A stretch of 64,000 bases of DNA from Pseudomonadota bacterium (GTDB taxonomy: Bacteria > Myxococcota > Myxococcia > Myxococcales > Myxococcaceae). Below, in pieces: positions 53,408 through 62,401 of the stretch. The position numbers were made by a program, and so were the translations under genes. Where the stretch lies: the NCBI GenBank assembly GCA_023423535.1, contig JAFAFL010000146.1:1-64000 (forward strand), given 5' to 3'. Numbering within the stretch: position 1 is the first letter of the stretch; each line of letters starts with the position of its first letter. A model generated the notes under the pieces. That model searched no databases and had not been told where the DNA came from. It saw only the letters and a program-made list of their open reading frames with translations.

Positions 53408-53605
53408 CTAAGGTTTCTCAGTGGGAGACGTTCTCAACAGTTCGCTGATTCTGGCGGCGCTGAGCCCCAGGATTGAGGCGATCTCTGTATTTTTGAGACC
53501 CTTCTCCTTTAGGCCGCGTGCCAACTTAGCCTTCTCCTTTGTCTCGGGACGAACCACATGACTCCATTCTTTGGTTCGCGAGTTCCAATTCATTCCGTTC
53601 CGCAT
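53408..53605 (-). CDS. Short helix-turn-helix protein at the island edge
   Basis: A 65-residue protein: MRNGMNWNSRTKEWSHVV, then KEKAKLARGLKEKGLKNTEI and ASILGLSAARISELLRTS, a HTH with similarity to sigma-4 or resolvase-type HTH. An ideal ribosome site AAGGAGG (minus strand 53617-53611) precedes the ATG at 53605, which decides the start. It opens the lower-GC island and is divergent from the Xre gene at 53828. Confidence 0.75.
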   Translation of the reverse strand: MRNGMNWNSRTKEWSHVVRPETKEKAKLARGLKEKGLKNTEIASILGLSAARISELLRTSPTEKP

Positions 53606-53827
53606 CACGACCTCCTTGACCGGCGCCGTGACCGGCGGCGCGGCTCGAGTGCCGGCTATATAGTAGTTTCGGATTTTCCTCACCCTCAGCAAAGTCGCTC
53701 CAACAATACCGCGGAGTTACGCCCCCCCCCCTCAAGACCGAGAACCGAGACCATTCGGACCCTCATGAAGGCGACTGCGGCCAGCCACGAGTCGAGCGGT
53801 TCGCAGCAAGAGTGAAACGCGACCCAC

Positions 53828-54379
53828 ATGACAGACCTCAACAACAAAGAACGGCTTGAACGACTGGGAGCCCGCATTCGGTTCTTGCGACAGACGCGCC
53901 GAATGAATCAGGAAGTGCTGGCAAAGCGGTCCGGATTATCCGCGTCGTACCTGTCAATGCTCGAACGCGGCCAACGCAACCCAAACTTCGAAACGATTGC
54001 AAGCATAGCAACCAGCCTTGAAGTGAGCCTCTCGTCTCTCTTCCTCATTGACCCAGCGCAACGCGATTCACACTATGGCCGGCGGTTCGAACATTCGACG
54101 CACCCTCGGGAAGAACTGCAGAGCATCGCAGTGTCAGAGGGACTAAGCGAAGCCGACATCGAACTGCTTATTCAAGTTGCCCGCCAAGCCACCAAATCAG
54201 CTGCAAACGTAGTCCCCGACAACACCAACGACCTCATCGAAGAGCTCTGGAGCCTGTTGCTCATGACTGGCAACTCAGATCTTGGGTGGTGTCAACTCGC
54301 GAGACTTGAACTTGAGAAACTCTACCAGCAGAAGCACACCGCGACCTTCGCGCGACTCCTACTCAGAAAAAATACCTGA
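53828..54379 (+). CDS. Xre-family regulator with C-terminal extension
   Basis: A 183-residue protein. Residues 10-68 form a Cro/CI HTH: LGARIRFLRQTRRMNQEVLA, KRSGLSASYLSMLERGQRNP. The C-terminal 110 residues are helical (VSEGLSEADIELLIQVARQA). It is encoded with AT-richer codons than the surroundings. Possibly the controller of the restriction-modification genes at 56808-60068, but several kilobases and an IS separate them. It has no obvious C-box. Confidence 0.85.
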   Translation: MTDLNNKERLERLGARIRFLRQTRRMNQEVLAKRSGLSASYLSMLERGQRNPNFETIASIATSLEVSLSSLFLIDPAQRDSHYGRRFEHSTHPREELQSIAVSEGLSEADIELLIQVARQATKSAANVVPDNTNDLIEELWSLLLMTGNSDLGWCQLARLELEKLYQQKHTATFARLLLRKNT

Positions 54380-54469
54380 ACACCGCGCAATGAAGTAGGC
54401 ACGAAAGGCACTCCGAACTTCAGCGCGCTGTTCGAGCGCCCACCAGTGGTTGCAATTAGAGGTGATTTC

Positions 54470-54620
54470 AGAATTGACGTAGCAGGATGATCGATCACGC
54501 GATGTGCAGAATCGCGAGAAAGTTCTCGGACTTGCGTTCCTAGCGAGTGACCAGGCGGAGGAACTGAAGCACCCACGCGAAGAGACGTGCGACACGCCAC
54601 CGGTTGCGGTACCTGCGCAC
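54470..54620 (-). pseudogene. Decayed C-terminus of an IS5-family transposase
   Basis: Read on the minus strand, 54620-54470 gives RRYRNRWRVARLFAWVLQF and RLVTR, then a stop, ERKSENFLAILHIA, another stop, and SIILLRQF. This matches the end of IS5-family DDE transposases (RxRWxVERxFAWLxNFRRLxxRWER...NFLxxxxLAxIxILLR), with two in-frame stops. Only the tail is left. Confidence 0.65.
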
Positions 54621-54790
54621 CTGAAGAAGCGCTCGATGCTCTTCGCGACGAACAAGGCCGTGGCCTCCTGGGCGACCGTGGTGCACGACCCGGACCTCGG
54701 CGACGTCATAGTGGACCGCATCCTCGAGCGCGGCACCATCCTGGGGCTTGACGGTCCCTCCGTGCGGAGCCGTCACGTCAACCCAGGCGA
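54621..54790 (+). pseudogene. Fragment of an IstB-like transposition helper
   Basis: On the plus strand, LKKRSMLFATNKAVASWATV, then DLGDVIVDRILERGTILGLD and SVRSRHVN, resembles the last 55 residues of IstB ATPases (TTNxxFxxWxxVxxDxxxxxAxLDRxxxxxxxxxxxGxSYRxR). The ATPase part (Walker A/B) is absent. It abuts the IS5 remnant, which lies on the other strand. Confidence 0.6.
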
Positions 54791-54887
54791 CCTTGAGCCG
54801 CCCGATCGGGTAGCGTCCGAACCGGCCAGAATTTCCGGAACGGACTGGCCGCATCTCCCGCGCTGCACGGTTTCTTGAGACACCTCT

Positions 54888-55235
54888 TTGAGGGCGAGAT
54901 CGTCCTCGTCGGAGGTGGAGATGTCGAAGCAGAAGAAGGAGGACCGTGGGCGGTTCTCGTCGAAGCGGAAGTCCGAGGCGGTGCTGCGGTTGCTTCGCGC
55001 GGAGGACCTGGACTCGCTCTCCCGCGAGCTGGGCGTGACGGCTGCGAAGTTGTCGGAGTGGCGTGACGCGTTCCTCGCCGGCGCGGAGGCTGGGCTGAAG
55101 AGCCGTGACACCTCGAGCGACGATGACGAGACGGTCCGCCTGAAGGCGAAGGTGGGCGAGCTCACGATGGAGAACGAGCTGCTCCGCATCAAGGTGGGCA
55201 TCGACCCTTTGCCCTGGAGGAAGCCGAGAGGATGA
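54888..55235 (+). CDS. IS3-family OrfA (transposase HTH subunit)
   Basis: A protein of about 104-115 residues (from 54888, or from the ATG at 54921 that follows GGAGGTGGAG). It has an HTH (KRKSEAVLRLLRAEDLDSLS, RELGVTAAKLSEWRDAF) and a leucine-zipper-like C-terminus (KAKVGELTMENELLRIKV). OrfA provides DNA binding; its stop overlaps the OrfB start (ATGA), which may allow coupled or frameshifted translation. Confidence 0.85.
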   Translation: MRARSSSSEVEMSKQKKEDRGRFSSKRKSEAVLRLLRAEDLDSLSRELGVTAAKLSEWRDAFLAGAEAGLKSRDTSSDDDETVRLKAKVGELTMENELLRIKVGIDPLPWRKPRG

Positions 55236-56128
55236 GCCAGTCCATCTCGCCTTCCACAAACAAGCGCTACGGGCTGGCAAGGGTGTGCCGCGTCTGGGGA
55301 CTCAGCCGCGCGACGGTGTTCCGACGCGGAGGTCGTGGACGCTCCGACGCGGTCCCGGGGAAGCGTGGGCCGAAGACGCCTTGGACCGACGCGGAGTTGC
55401 TCGAGCTCATCCGCAAGGACCTCCGCATGACCGAGTGGGTCGGCGAAGGCCACCGGAAGGTCTGGGCGCGCCTGCGGACGCTGCAGAACGTGCGGACGTC
55501 GGTGCGCCGGGTGCTGCGGCTCATGCGCGAGAACGGGCTCCTGGCGCCGCACAGGGAGCGTCGGACGCTCGGGCCGCGCGTGCACGACGGGACCATCATT
55601 CCGGACCGGCCGAACGCGATGTGGGGCACCGATGCCACCGCCACCCTCACCGCCGAGGACGGACAGGTGACGGTCTTCATCGCCGTGGACCACTTCACTG
55701 CGGAGTGCGTGGGCATCCACGCCGCGAAGCCGGGCACGCGCTACGAGGCGCTGGAGCCGATCAAGCAGGGCGTCCGCCGGCGGTTCGGACCAGTCGGCCG
55801 CGACATCGCCACCGGCCTCTCCGTGCGCCACGACCACGGGAGCCAGTACGTCAGCGACGCCTTCCAGGACGAGCTTGAGTTCCTCGGCATCACATCCAGC
55901 CCGTCCTTCGTCCGCTCGCCGGAGGGCAACGGCTGCGCGGAGCGCATCATCCGGAGGATGAAGGAGCAGCTCCTCTGGCTTCGGCCATTCAAGAACGTCG
56001 AGGAGCTGCGGCTGGCGCTCCACGACTGGATGCAGCGTTACAACCGCTCGTGGCTTATCGAGCGGCATGGCATCCTGACGCCGGAACAGGCTCGGCGTCG
56101 ACACGAGGAGCAGTTGCTGGCAGCCTGA
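55232..56128 (+). CDS. IS3-family OrfB (DDE integrase-core transposase)
   Basis: A 298-residue transposase: N-terminal IS3-like HTH domain (WGLSRATVFRR), an insertion-type helical domain, and the rve integrase core with catalytic residues in WGTDAT (Asp), RHDHGSQYVS (Asp) and SPEGNGCAERIIRRMKEQL (Glu). Catalytic residues all present, so the element could be active. Codon use is of the high-GC type, unlike its island neighbours. Confidence 0.9.
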   Translation: MSQSISPSTNKRYGLARVCRVWGLSRATVFRRGGRGRSDAVPGKRGPKTPWTDAELLELIRKDLRMTEWVGEGHRKVWARLRTLQNVRTSVRRVLRLMRENGLLAPHRERRTLGPRVHDGTIIPDRPNAMWGTDATATLTAEDGQVTVFIAVDHFTAECVGIHAAKPGTRYEALEPIKQGVRRRFGPVGRDIATGLSVRHDHGSQYVSDAFQDELEFLGITSSPSFVRSPEGNGCAERIIRRMKEQLLWLRPFKNVEELRLALHDWMQRYNRSWLIERHGILTPEQARRRHEEQLLAA

Positions 56129-56151
56129 ATTTGTTCAACCCGGTGTCTCAA

Positions 56152-56450
56152 CAACCGGCAGCGCTACACATCCGCGTCGACCAGAGTTTGGGGACCCGCT
56201 AATCGAGTAGCTCAGAGTTCGCAATCAACTCCTCGACGCTCGGGGGTTCCGTCGTGGTGGCGTCGTCGCAGGCAACGCGAAAGACGCGTGCGAGAACGGC
56301 GGCGGAACGATGTGCCCACGCGGCGCCAGTCACCGAACTTAGATAGCCGCATTCAGGGCGTGACGAATAGCTAAGCTGGCCGAAAACTTCGGCATGGCGC
56401 GTTCGCATGCCACACTAGGCCCGTCAACATCCTGACAAGGAGACGCCGGC
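56152..56450. other. Intergenic stretch between IS3 and the restriction-modification genes
   Basis: No secure gene. A weak frame on the minus strand (56408-56199, 69 codons, ending IANSELLD) contains WAHRSAAVLARVFRVACDDA. Its composition is plausible for coding, but the start, ribosome site and homology cannot be judged. It could be an orphan fragment cut by the IS insertion. Confidence 0.35.
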
Positions 56451-56813
56451 GTGCCTAAGTTTTTTGAAGGAGACCGAGAGCTTCTCTTCGCTCGAATTTC
56501 CGCCGAACCGACGACAATCACGGAAACATCACTGCAACAAGAACTAAACAAGAACAGCGGAGCAATCTCCCTGTGCGTGTCGTTTCACAATTTTCATCCA
56601 AACAGCGTCGGGTACGTTTTTCACATCAAGGAGGAGTCGGACGGCTACCATCTCATGAACATCACGGGCGAATCCGAGCTTACGCTTTCGTCTCTCTCAC
56701 TGCTAATCGAGGCAATTTTTCACATCTGCGGCTACAAATACTCGAGCCGAGTCCAGCAAGTTTTCGACGACATCCGCAACAACATCGGTTCAAGACTCCG
56801 AATGCGTCTATAG
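56451..56813 (+). CDS. Hypothetical 120-residue island protein
   Basis: A 120-residue protein starting with GTG at 56451 (AAGGAG about 12 bases before): PKFFEGDRELLFARISAE, then ISLCVSFHNFHPNSVGYVFH and SLLIEAIFHICGYKYSS. No family recognised. AT-rich codons. Its end overlaps that of the nuclease gene (convergent, 6 bases). By position it may be an accessory factor of the restriction-modification pair or unrelated cargo. Confidence 0.55.
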   Translation: MPKFFEGDRELLFARISAEPTTITETSLQQELNKNSGAISLCVSFHNFHPNSVGYVFHIKEESDGYHLMNITGESELTLSSLSLLIEAIFHICGYKYSSRVQQVFDDIRNNIGSRLRMRL

Positions 56814-57869
56814 AAGCGCGATGATACGCTCAAGCTCTGACTCAGGCTTCTGCCCTTCACCAAGGTTCCGCCAAGTTCCGGAGCGCGTTTCATACAGCTT
56901 CCAGTTTAGTTTCGACGAAAGCCAAATCGCCTTCGTCCCGTCCGCGAGCGCGCCAAGTCCTGGAAGGGACTGCAGTTGCCCCTTCCCAGCCAACAACAGG
57001 AACTTTTGGCCAGACGGAAGGTCGGAGGCTCCGAGCCACTGAAGACTCGCAGGATACGACTTGAAGTGACTAAACATCGGTTCAGCGCCTGTTGAGGCAT
57101 AGCAAACGTCCTTGAAAGCTTCCTGAAGGCTAAGGGCGATCGTTTCAGCCTTGAACTCCTCGTAGCGCGTCGACTCCTCCTTCATCTCGCTATAACCAGG
57201 CACGGACGCAGGGATGGAGCCAGAAAGCTCGATGCGCATCAGCTTACCCAAGTTGCCTTCCTCAGCCTTGAATGCGCTATCATTTCCACCACAAATCAGG
57301 GGAGAACACAGATCAAAAGCCTTCCGCCGACCGTCGTGATTATAAAGCCACGTGTAGTCTCGGATTTTTGCAAGCAACCAAGCATCAAAGACAAGACCCC
57401 GGTGGATATGCGGGTACACCATGTCAGTGCCATTCATCTGAACCCGGTGCCAACCCCAGTTTAGGACCACGATGAAGTCTTCATTCTGCCGAATCACTTG
57501 AAGCGGCGTGCTGAAGTTTGCCGACTTTTCCTCGGCGGCCGTGTGGAGGGCCTTTACCTCCAGCCCGATCGCGCGAACCCCTTGTTCGTCACGAATCACT
57601 AAATCAGGGAACTTGTTCCAGAGAACGGCTGAGAGCGAGCAGCCGCGATACTCGTCCTGCACCGCGCGATTCATCTCATATGCAATGGCGTATTCGAGAA
57701 GCTGGGAGACGCGGGTGCGGGTGTCGGTGAGGTGGCGCGAGTGCGCAGGAGGAACTTCTTTGCTACGGCGGGCCGTGAGAGTACGCGAGACGCCACCGTT
57801 GACACTCGCAACGGCTCGCTCAAGCAGCCGGGAAACCAAGTCCCGCGCGTTTACCCGACGAATAGACAT
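56808..57869 (-). CDS. Probable restriction endonuclease, PD-(D/E)xK type
   Basis: A 353-residue protein with a PD-(D/E)xK-like centre: KFPDLVIRDEQGV (Pro88, Asp89) followed by RAIGLEVKALHT (Glu104, Lys106). The C-terminal 180 residues are mixed alpha/beta and probably bind DNA. It lies 36 bases after the methylase gene on the same strand, so the two form an operon. No sequence specificity can be inferred. The family is not recognised with certainty; assignment rests on the motif and the neighbour. Confidence 0.7.
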   Translation of the reverse strand: MSIRRVNARDLVSRLLERAVASVNGGVSRTLTARRSKEVPPAHSRHLTDTRTRVSQLLEYAIAYEMNRAVQDEYRGCSLSAVLWNKFPDLVIRDEQGVRAIGLEVKALHTAAEEKSANFSTPLQVIRQNEDFIVVLNWGWHRVQMNGTDMVYPHIHRGLVFDAWLLAKIRDYTWLYNHDGRRKAFDLCSPLICGGNDSAFKAEEGNLGKLMRIELSGSIPASVPGYSEMKEESTRYEEFKAETIALSLQEAFKDVCYASTGAEPMFSHFKSYPASLQWLGASDLPSGQKFLLLAGKGQLQSLPGLGALADGTKAIWLSSKLNWKLYETRSGTWRNLGEGQKPESELERIIALL

Positions 57870-57905
57870 ATTGAGCCTTCCGAACTACGCGGACGAGGAC
57901 TGAAT

Positions 57906-60068
57906 CTAGGTTCCAAGAAAACCCAGCGCAACCTGCTCGATGGCATCCAACTCCAACGCGGACGACTTCTTTAGCAGCGCGATGGCCTCCTGTCTCAGGG
58001 CTTGGTAATGGACCTCTGATTTTTCGAACTGAGTACGAAGCTCGGCTTGGGTAGCTGCAGGCGGTACCGGGATGCGGATGCACCGGACCTCCCTAGGCCC
58101 GATCCTTGGCCGGCCGATTCCGGAGATCTGGTGCACGATCTGCCCGAAGACGAGATCAGAACGCAGCAGGATCGACAGCAAACTTGCTTCGATAACTGGC
58201 CGGGTCCCCTCAACGACCCTAGGCACCAACACCATGCATTCGGAGGAGGCGTACCCAGGTTCTGAAAAAGTGATCAAACTGCACTTACGAAGAGCAGGCC
58301 GCATCTTCGAGAATAAGATGTCTCCGGGGTAGTATTTTTTGACGGCGCTTTTCAAGGCGCTGGCCGGCACGACGTCTTGGGTTGCCACTCCGGTCTTGGG
58401 CTCGATGTTGGCTAGACCAGTATACGGGATGAACTGGTCTACAAGATCGGTGGATGGCACATATGCCTCGCTGCGCTCGTCGCACAGTTCGCTCAGGCTT
58501 ACGAGGGGAAATGGACACCTTTCCAGAGCCCTCTTGGCCGTGAGTCTGGCCGGATGGTGATACAAGAAGTCCAGCCGATTGGCTTCGGCCTCATCGCCCA
58601 TCAGAACGAAGGGATTAGCGATGAAGATATGCTCGGAAGGACTCCGAAACTTGCCAGCCAAATATTCGTTCCACTGCGCCACGATCTGCGGGAGATCGCT
58701 GTCGATTCGGGGCTGACCAGCCGAGTCGTATACGATGTCGGGATCGCCATTCGGCTTCCGCCCGGTTTTCTCAGCCTGAGCGAAAAACGTTTGCTGACTC
58801 CTTGACGGGCTCGCCGCCTTTCGCAGCACCAAGATCGACGCGCTTACGGAAGCATACGGCATGAAGGCCGTTTCGGGCAGGCTGATGACCGCGAGAATCT
58901 CCGAGTTCTTGATCAGAAAGTCACGGACGTCCGCTGTTGATGCAGAGGAGAGGACCCCATCATCGATTACGATGCCTAAGTATCCGCCCTCTCTCAGCAT
59001 CGAGAGACACCGCTCAAGGAAGAGGATGCCGCGACGTCGGGAGGTTCGCCCTCGACCGAGTTCGTAGCCCTCCAACTCATCAGGTTCGGAGAAGTCACTC
59101 CCGAACGGAGGATTGGTCAGGATTACATCGAAATCTTCAGCATAGTTCCGTCCCGATGCCCCGAGCGTTCCTCCGTTAGAGAGCAGCTCAGCGCGGTAGT
59201 TCTTTGCCCCGTGGAGGAACAGGTTGATACCGGTGAGCCACGCCAGGCGCTCGTCAATCTCAAGCCCCACAAGCTCTTCGTGCGAGAGGCTCGACGATGC
59301 GATCTTGACGAGAAAGCCGCCCGTTCCACACGCAGGATCACAGACCCTACCCTTAATGAAGGGAGCCATCATTGAGACGAGAAATTCGACAACACCGTCC
59401 GGAGTAAAGAACTGCTGGTTGTCCCCCTTGTCGAAGGTCCCCCTGATCATCTCCTCGAAGGCCAACCCCTTTAGGTCGTGGGTCGCTTGTGCGAGTTCGA
59501 CCGTTCCAAGCAACCGCCCCAATTCCCGTACGGCGCTGTCGGACAGCTTTACGCGCGCGAAACGAGGCGGAAACAGTCTAGGGTACTGCTGAGAATACTG
59601 ATCGAACAGCCTCCGTATCACCTCTGGATCCGCACCTTGGTTACCTTCGCCACTCCCAAACACTTCTGCGGAGCCAGCCCGCTCAGCAAGCATCTTGGTG
59701 AAGAGCAACTTGGCGAATTCATCCAATCGTTCGACCAAGCTGCTGTTAGCGTCTGTATCCCGAAGAGCCCGGTTCGCCTTCGCAACGAACCGACGAAGGT
59801 CGCGCCTATCGAGTGGTATGGCGTGATTGGCACCCGCCTCGTTCTCGTCGGCAGCGTGGGAGGGAGGTGGACTCGGGGCGGGCGCACGTCTTGAGCGGTT
59901 GGTCCCAGTCATCACGCGCTTGACGTCCTCCAAGGCATAAAGGCGGTATCCGTTGATGGGGTGCCGGCAAGACTTGAGTTTCCCTGCTCGATCCCAGTTT
60001 CGAAGGGTCTCCTTACTGACCCCGAGCAAAGATGCAGCCTCCGCTAGAGAGATGAGGGGCTCAGTCAT
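57906..60068 (-). CDS. MerR-HTH / N6-adenine methylase / specificity fusion protein
   Basis: From the ATG at 60068: 720 residues. Residues 4-50 are a MerR-type HTH (LISLAEAASLLGVSKETLRN, WDRAGKLKSC). Residues about 90-470 are a type-I-like N6 methylase with CDPACGTGGFLVKI (SAM, 244-252) and ILTNPPFGSDF (catalytic NPPF, 319-322). Residues about 515-720 resemble an HsdS target-recognition domain (LVSLSELCDERSEAYVPSTD, KKYYPGDILFSKMRPALRKC, IPVPPAATQAELRTQFEKSE). An in-frame TTG at 60098 is an alternative start. One chain would therefore methylate and recognise a site, with the nuclease encoded next to it. Confidence 0.87.
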   Translation of the reverse strand: MTEPLISLAEAASLLGVSKETLRNWDRAGKLKSCRHPINGYRLYALEDVKRVMTGTNRSRRAPAPSPPPSHAADENEAGANHAIPLDRRDLRRFVAKANRALRDTDANSSLVERLDEFAKLLFTKMLAERAGSAEVFGSGEGNQGADPEVIRRLFDQYSQQYPRLFPPRFARVKLSDSAVRELGRLLGTVELAQATHDLKGLAFEEMIRGTFDKGDNQQFFTPDGVVEFLVSMMAPFIKGRVCDPACGTGGFLVKIASSSLSHEELVGLEIDERLAWLTGINLFLHGAKNYRAELLSNGGTLGASGRNYAEDFDVILTNPPFGSDFSEPDELEGYELGRGRTSRRRGILFLERCLSMLREGGYLGIVIDDGVLSSASTADVRDFLIKNSEILAVISLPETAFMPYASVSASILVLRKAASPSRSQQTFFAQAEKTGRKPNGDPDIVYDSAGQPRIDSDLPQIVAQWNEYLAGKFRSPSEHIFIANPFVLMGDEAEANRLDFLYHHPARLTAKRALERCPFPLVSLSELCDERSEAYVPSTDLVDQFIPYTGLANIEPKTGVATQDVVPASALKSAVKKYYPGDILFSKMRPALRKCSLITFSEPGYASSECMVLVPRVVEGTRPVIEASLLSILLRSDLVFGQIVHQISGIGRPRIGPREVRCIRIPVPPAATQAELRTQFEKSEVHYQALRQEAIALLKKSSALELDAIEQVALGFLGT

Positions 60069-60403
60069 TGGCACGTTACCAAGGTTTGTGGGTTGCAAGA
60101 CCTTCGCACGAGAAAACGGGACAGGTCAAGCTCGGCGATATGAGTGAAGTAGTTAACGGCGCCCGAGGCTGTGTCGATCCCCAAGGGTGACCTGAATCGT
60201 CCACGGTTGTTGAGACACCGGGTGCCAGCATGCGGACGCTCGATGAGGTATCAGCTCGAGTCGAGTCATAAGCGCGAGTGGTGCACCGCAAGGCTCCTAT
60301 AGCGACGGGACGCGCCCGCCTTCTACGGATGTATCAAGGTTTCCCAGGACAGAGCAGCCCGCAAGCCGCATCTCAGTCCGCCACGACAAGCTGAGTTAAG
60401 AAG
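60069..60403. other. Gene-free stretch with a solo IS end
   Basis: No coding frame of believable composition. At 60204-60221 it holds GGTTGTTGAGACACCGGG, identical to the inverted right end of the IS3-type element (56138-56155). The rest, up to the ssrA terminator at 60404, shows no feature I can name. Confidence 0.5.
60204..60221 (+). repeat. Solo terminal repeat of the IS3-type element
   Basis: Eighteen bases identical, in inverted orientation, to the right terminus at 56138-56155. The similarity stops after the GGGT and no transposase follows. The restriction-modification genes are therefore bracketed by two outward-reading copies of one IS end. Confidence 0.7.
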
Positions 60404-60435
60404 AAGCCCCGTAACCCTTGAGGATTACGGGGCTT
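60404..60435 (-). terminator. Intrinsic terminator of ssrA
   Basis: Perfect 11-base inverted repeat AAGCCCCGTAA / TTACGGGGCTT around a 10-base loop. On the minus strand it is followed by TTCTTCTTAACT, a pyrimidine-rich run. It lies just after the tmRNA 3' end. Confidence 0.85.
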
Positions 60436-60442
60436 CTCCCTT

Positions 60443-60804
60443 TGGAGGCGGAGGGAATCGAACCCTCGTCCGAAAGTCTTCCGCTGTTCGACCCTACGTG
60501 CGTAGTCCGCGCTTTGACTGGCACCGGAGCCGCCCACGGACAGGCTGCTTCCGGCTGAGCCCGAGAAGATCTCGCCGCCAGGATCCCGGACACTCCTGAC
60601 GACCAGCCGGCATTATGACGGTCGACCCTCAGCCCACCGGCAGAGACCGAGGCGACCGCGTTGTCAGACTGCTCTAGGCAGCGACAGCGAGCTCAACGTT
60701 GTCGTTGGCTTTTATTGGTTTGCCAAGGTGGATTTACGAGCGACCCTGACCTGCTCGGCACGCGTCTGCAGCCTCAATACCCCCGTCGAAACCGAGTCGC
60801 CCCC
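60443..60804 (-). ncRNA. ssrA: Transfer-messenger RNA (tmRNA)
   Basis: Minus-strand RNA of about 362 bases. The 5' part begins GGGGGCGACTCGGTTTCGAC and continues with ATTGAGGCTGCAGACGCG, typical of ssrA. The tag frame (60709-60674) encodes ANDNVELAVAA and a TAG stop. The 3' part reads GGTTCGATTCCCTCCGCCTC, the T-arm and acceptor strand. The 5' and 3' ends pair as an acceptor stem (GGGGGCG with CGCCTCC). After the discriminator A at 60443 the DNA continues AAGGG on the minus strand, so CCA is not encoded. tmRNA rescues stalled ribosomes with SmpB. Confidence 0.95.
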
Positions 60805-60864
60805 GGTTCTCTGGAACATCCCAACTTCACTGCCCGCCCGGCACCATCACCGCGCGGCCCACCT

Positions 60865-60892
60865 ACATTAACCGTCCGGCCGCAGGGATCAA
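60865..60892 (-). promoter_or_regulatory. Candidate ssrA promoter
   Basis: Minus strand: TTGATC (60887-60892), 16-base spacer, TAATGT (60865-60870). Placed about 60 bases before the mature 5' end, consistent with a processed leader, but the match to consensus is modest. Confidence 0.4.
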
Positions 60893-60955
60893 TCCTCGAC
60901 TCGCGCCCCCCTTCCCCGTTGACCCCTCCCCTCTCGGGATCTACGGCACCGGGCC

Positions 60956-62397
<1,442 letters not shown>

Positions 62398-62401
<4 letters not shown>

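Larger units (their letters stand above)
54875..56151 (+). mobile_element. IS3-family insertion sequence
   Basis: Two overlapping frames (54888-55235 and 55232-56128) bounded by short inverted repeats, TTGAGACACC at 54875-54884 and GGTGTCTCAA at 56142-56151. The outward flanks are partly alike (GGTTTC / GGTTG), so the true ends may lie a few bases out. Target-site duplication was not found at the flanks. The same end sequence recurs alone at 60204. Confidence 0.8.

Noticed and set aside
53300..53830. Duplicate of the ssrA 3' end as an attachment site at the far island edge
   Set aside because: I looked for GGAATCGAACCC-like sequence on both strands near the left boundary and saw none, and no integrase gene is present.
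53828..54379. Xre protein as a proven restriction-modification controller
   Set aside because: It is about 2.4 kb from the nuclease, on the other strand, with IS elements between and no C-box pair visible. Left as a possibility only.
56199..56408. A 69-codon minus-strand frame as a real gene
   Set aside because: No ribosome site or recognisable domain, and position next to an IS end. Kept only as a possible fragment in the intergenic entry.
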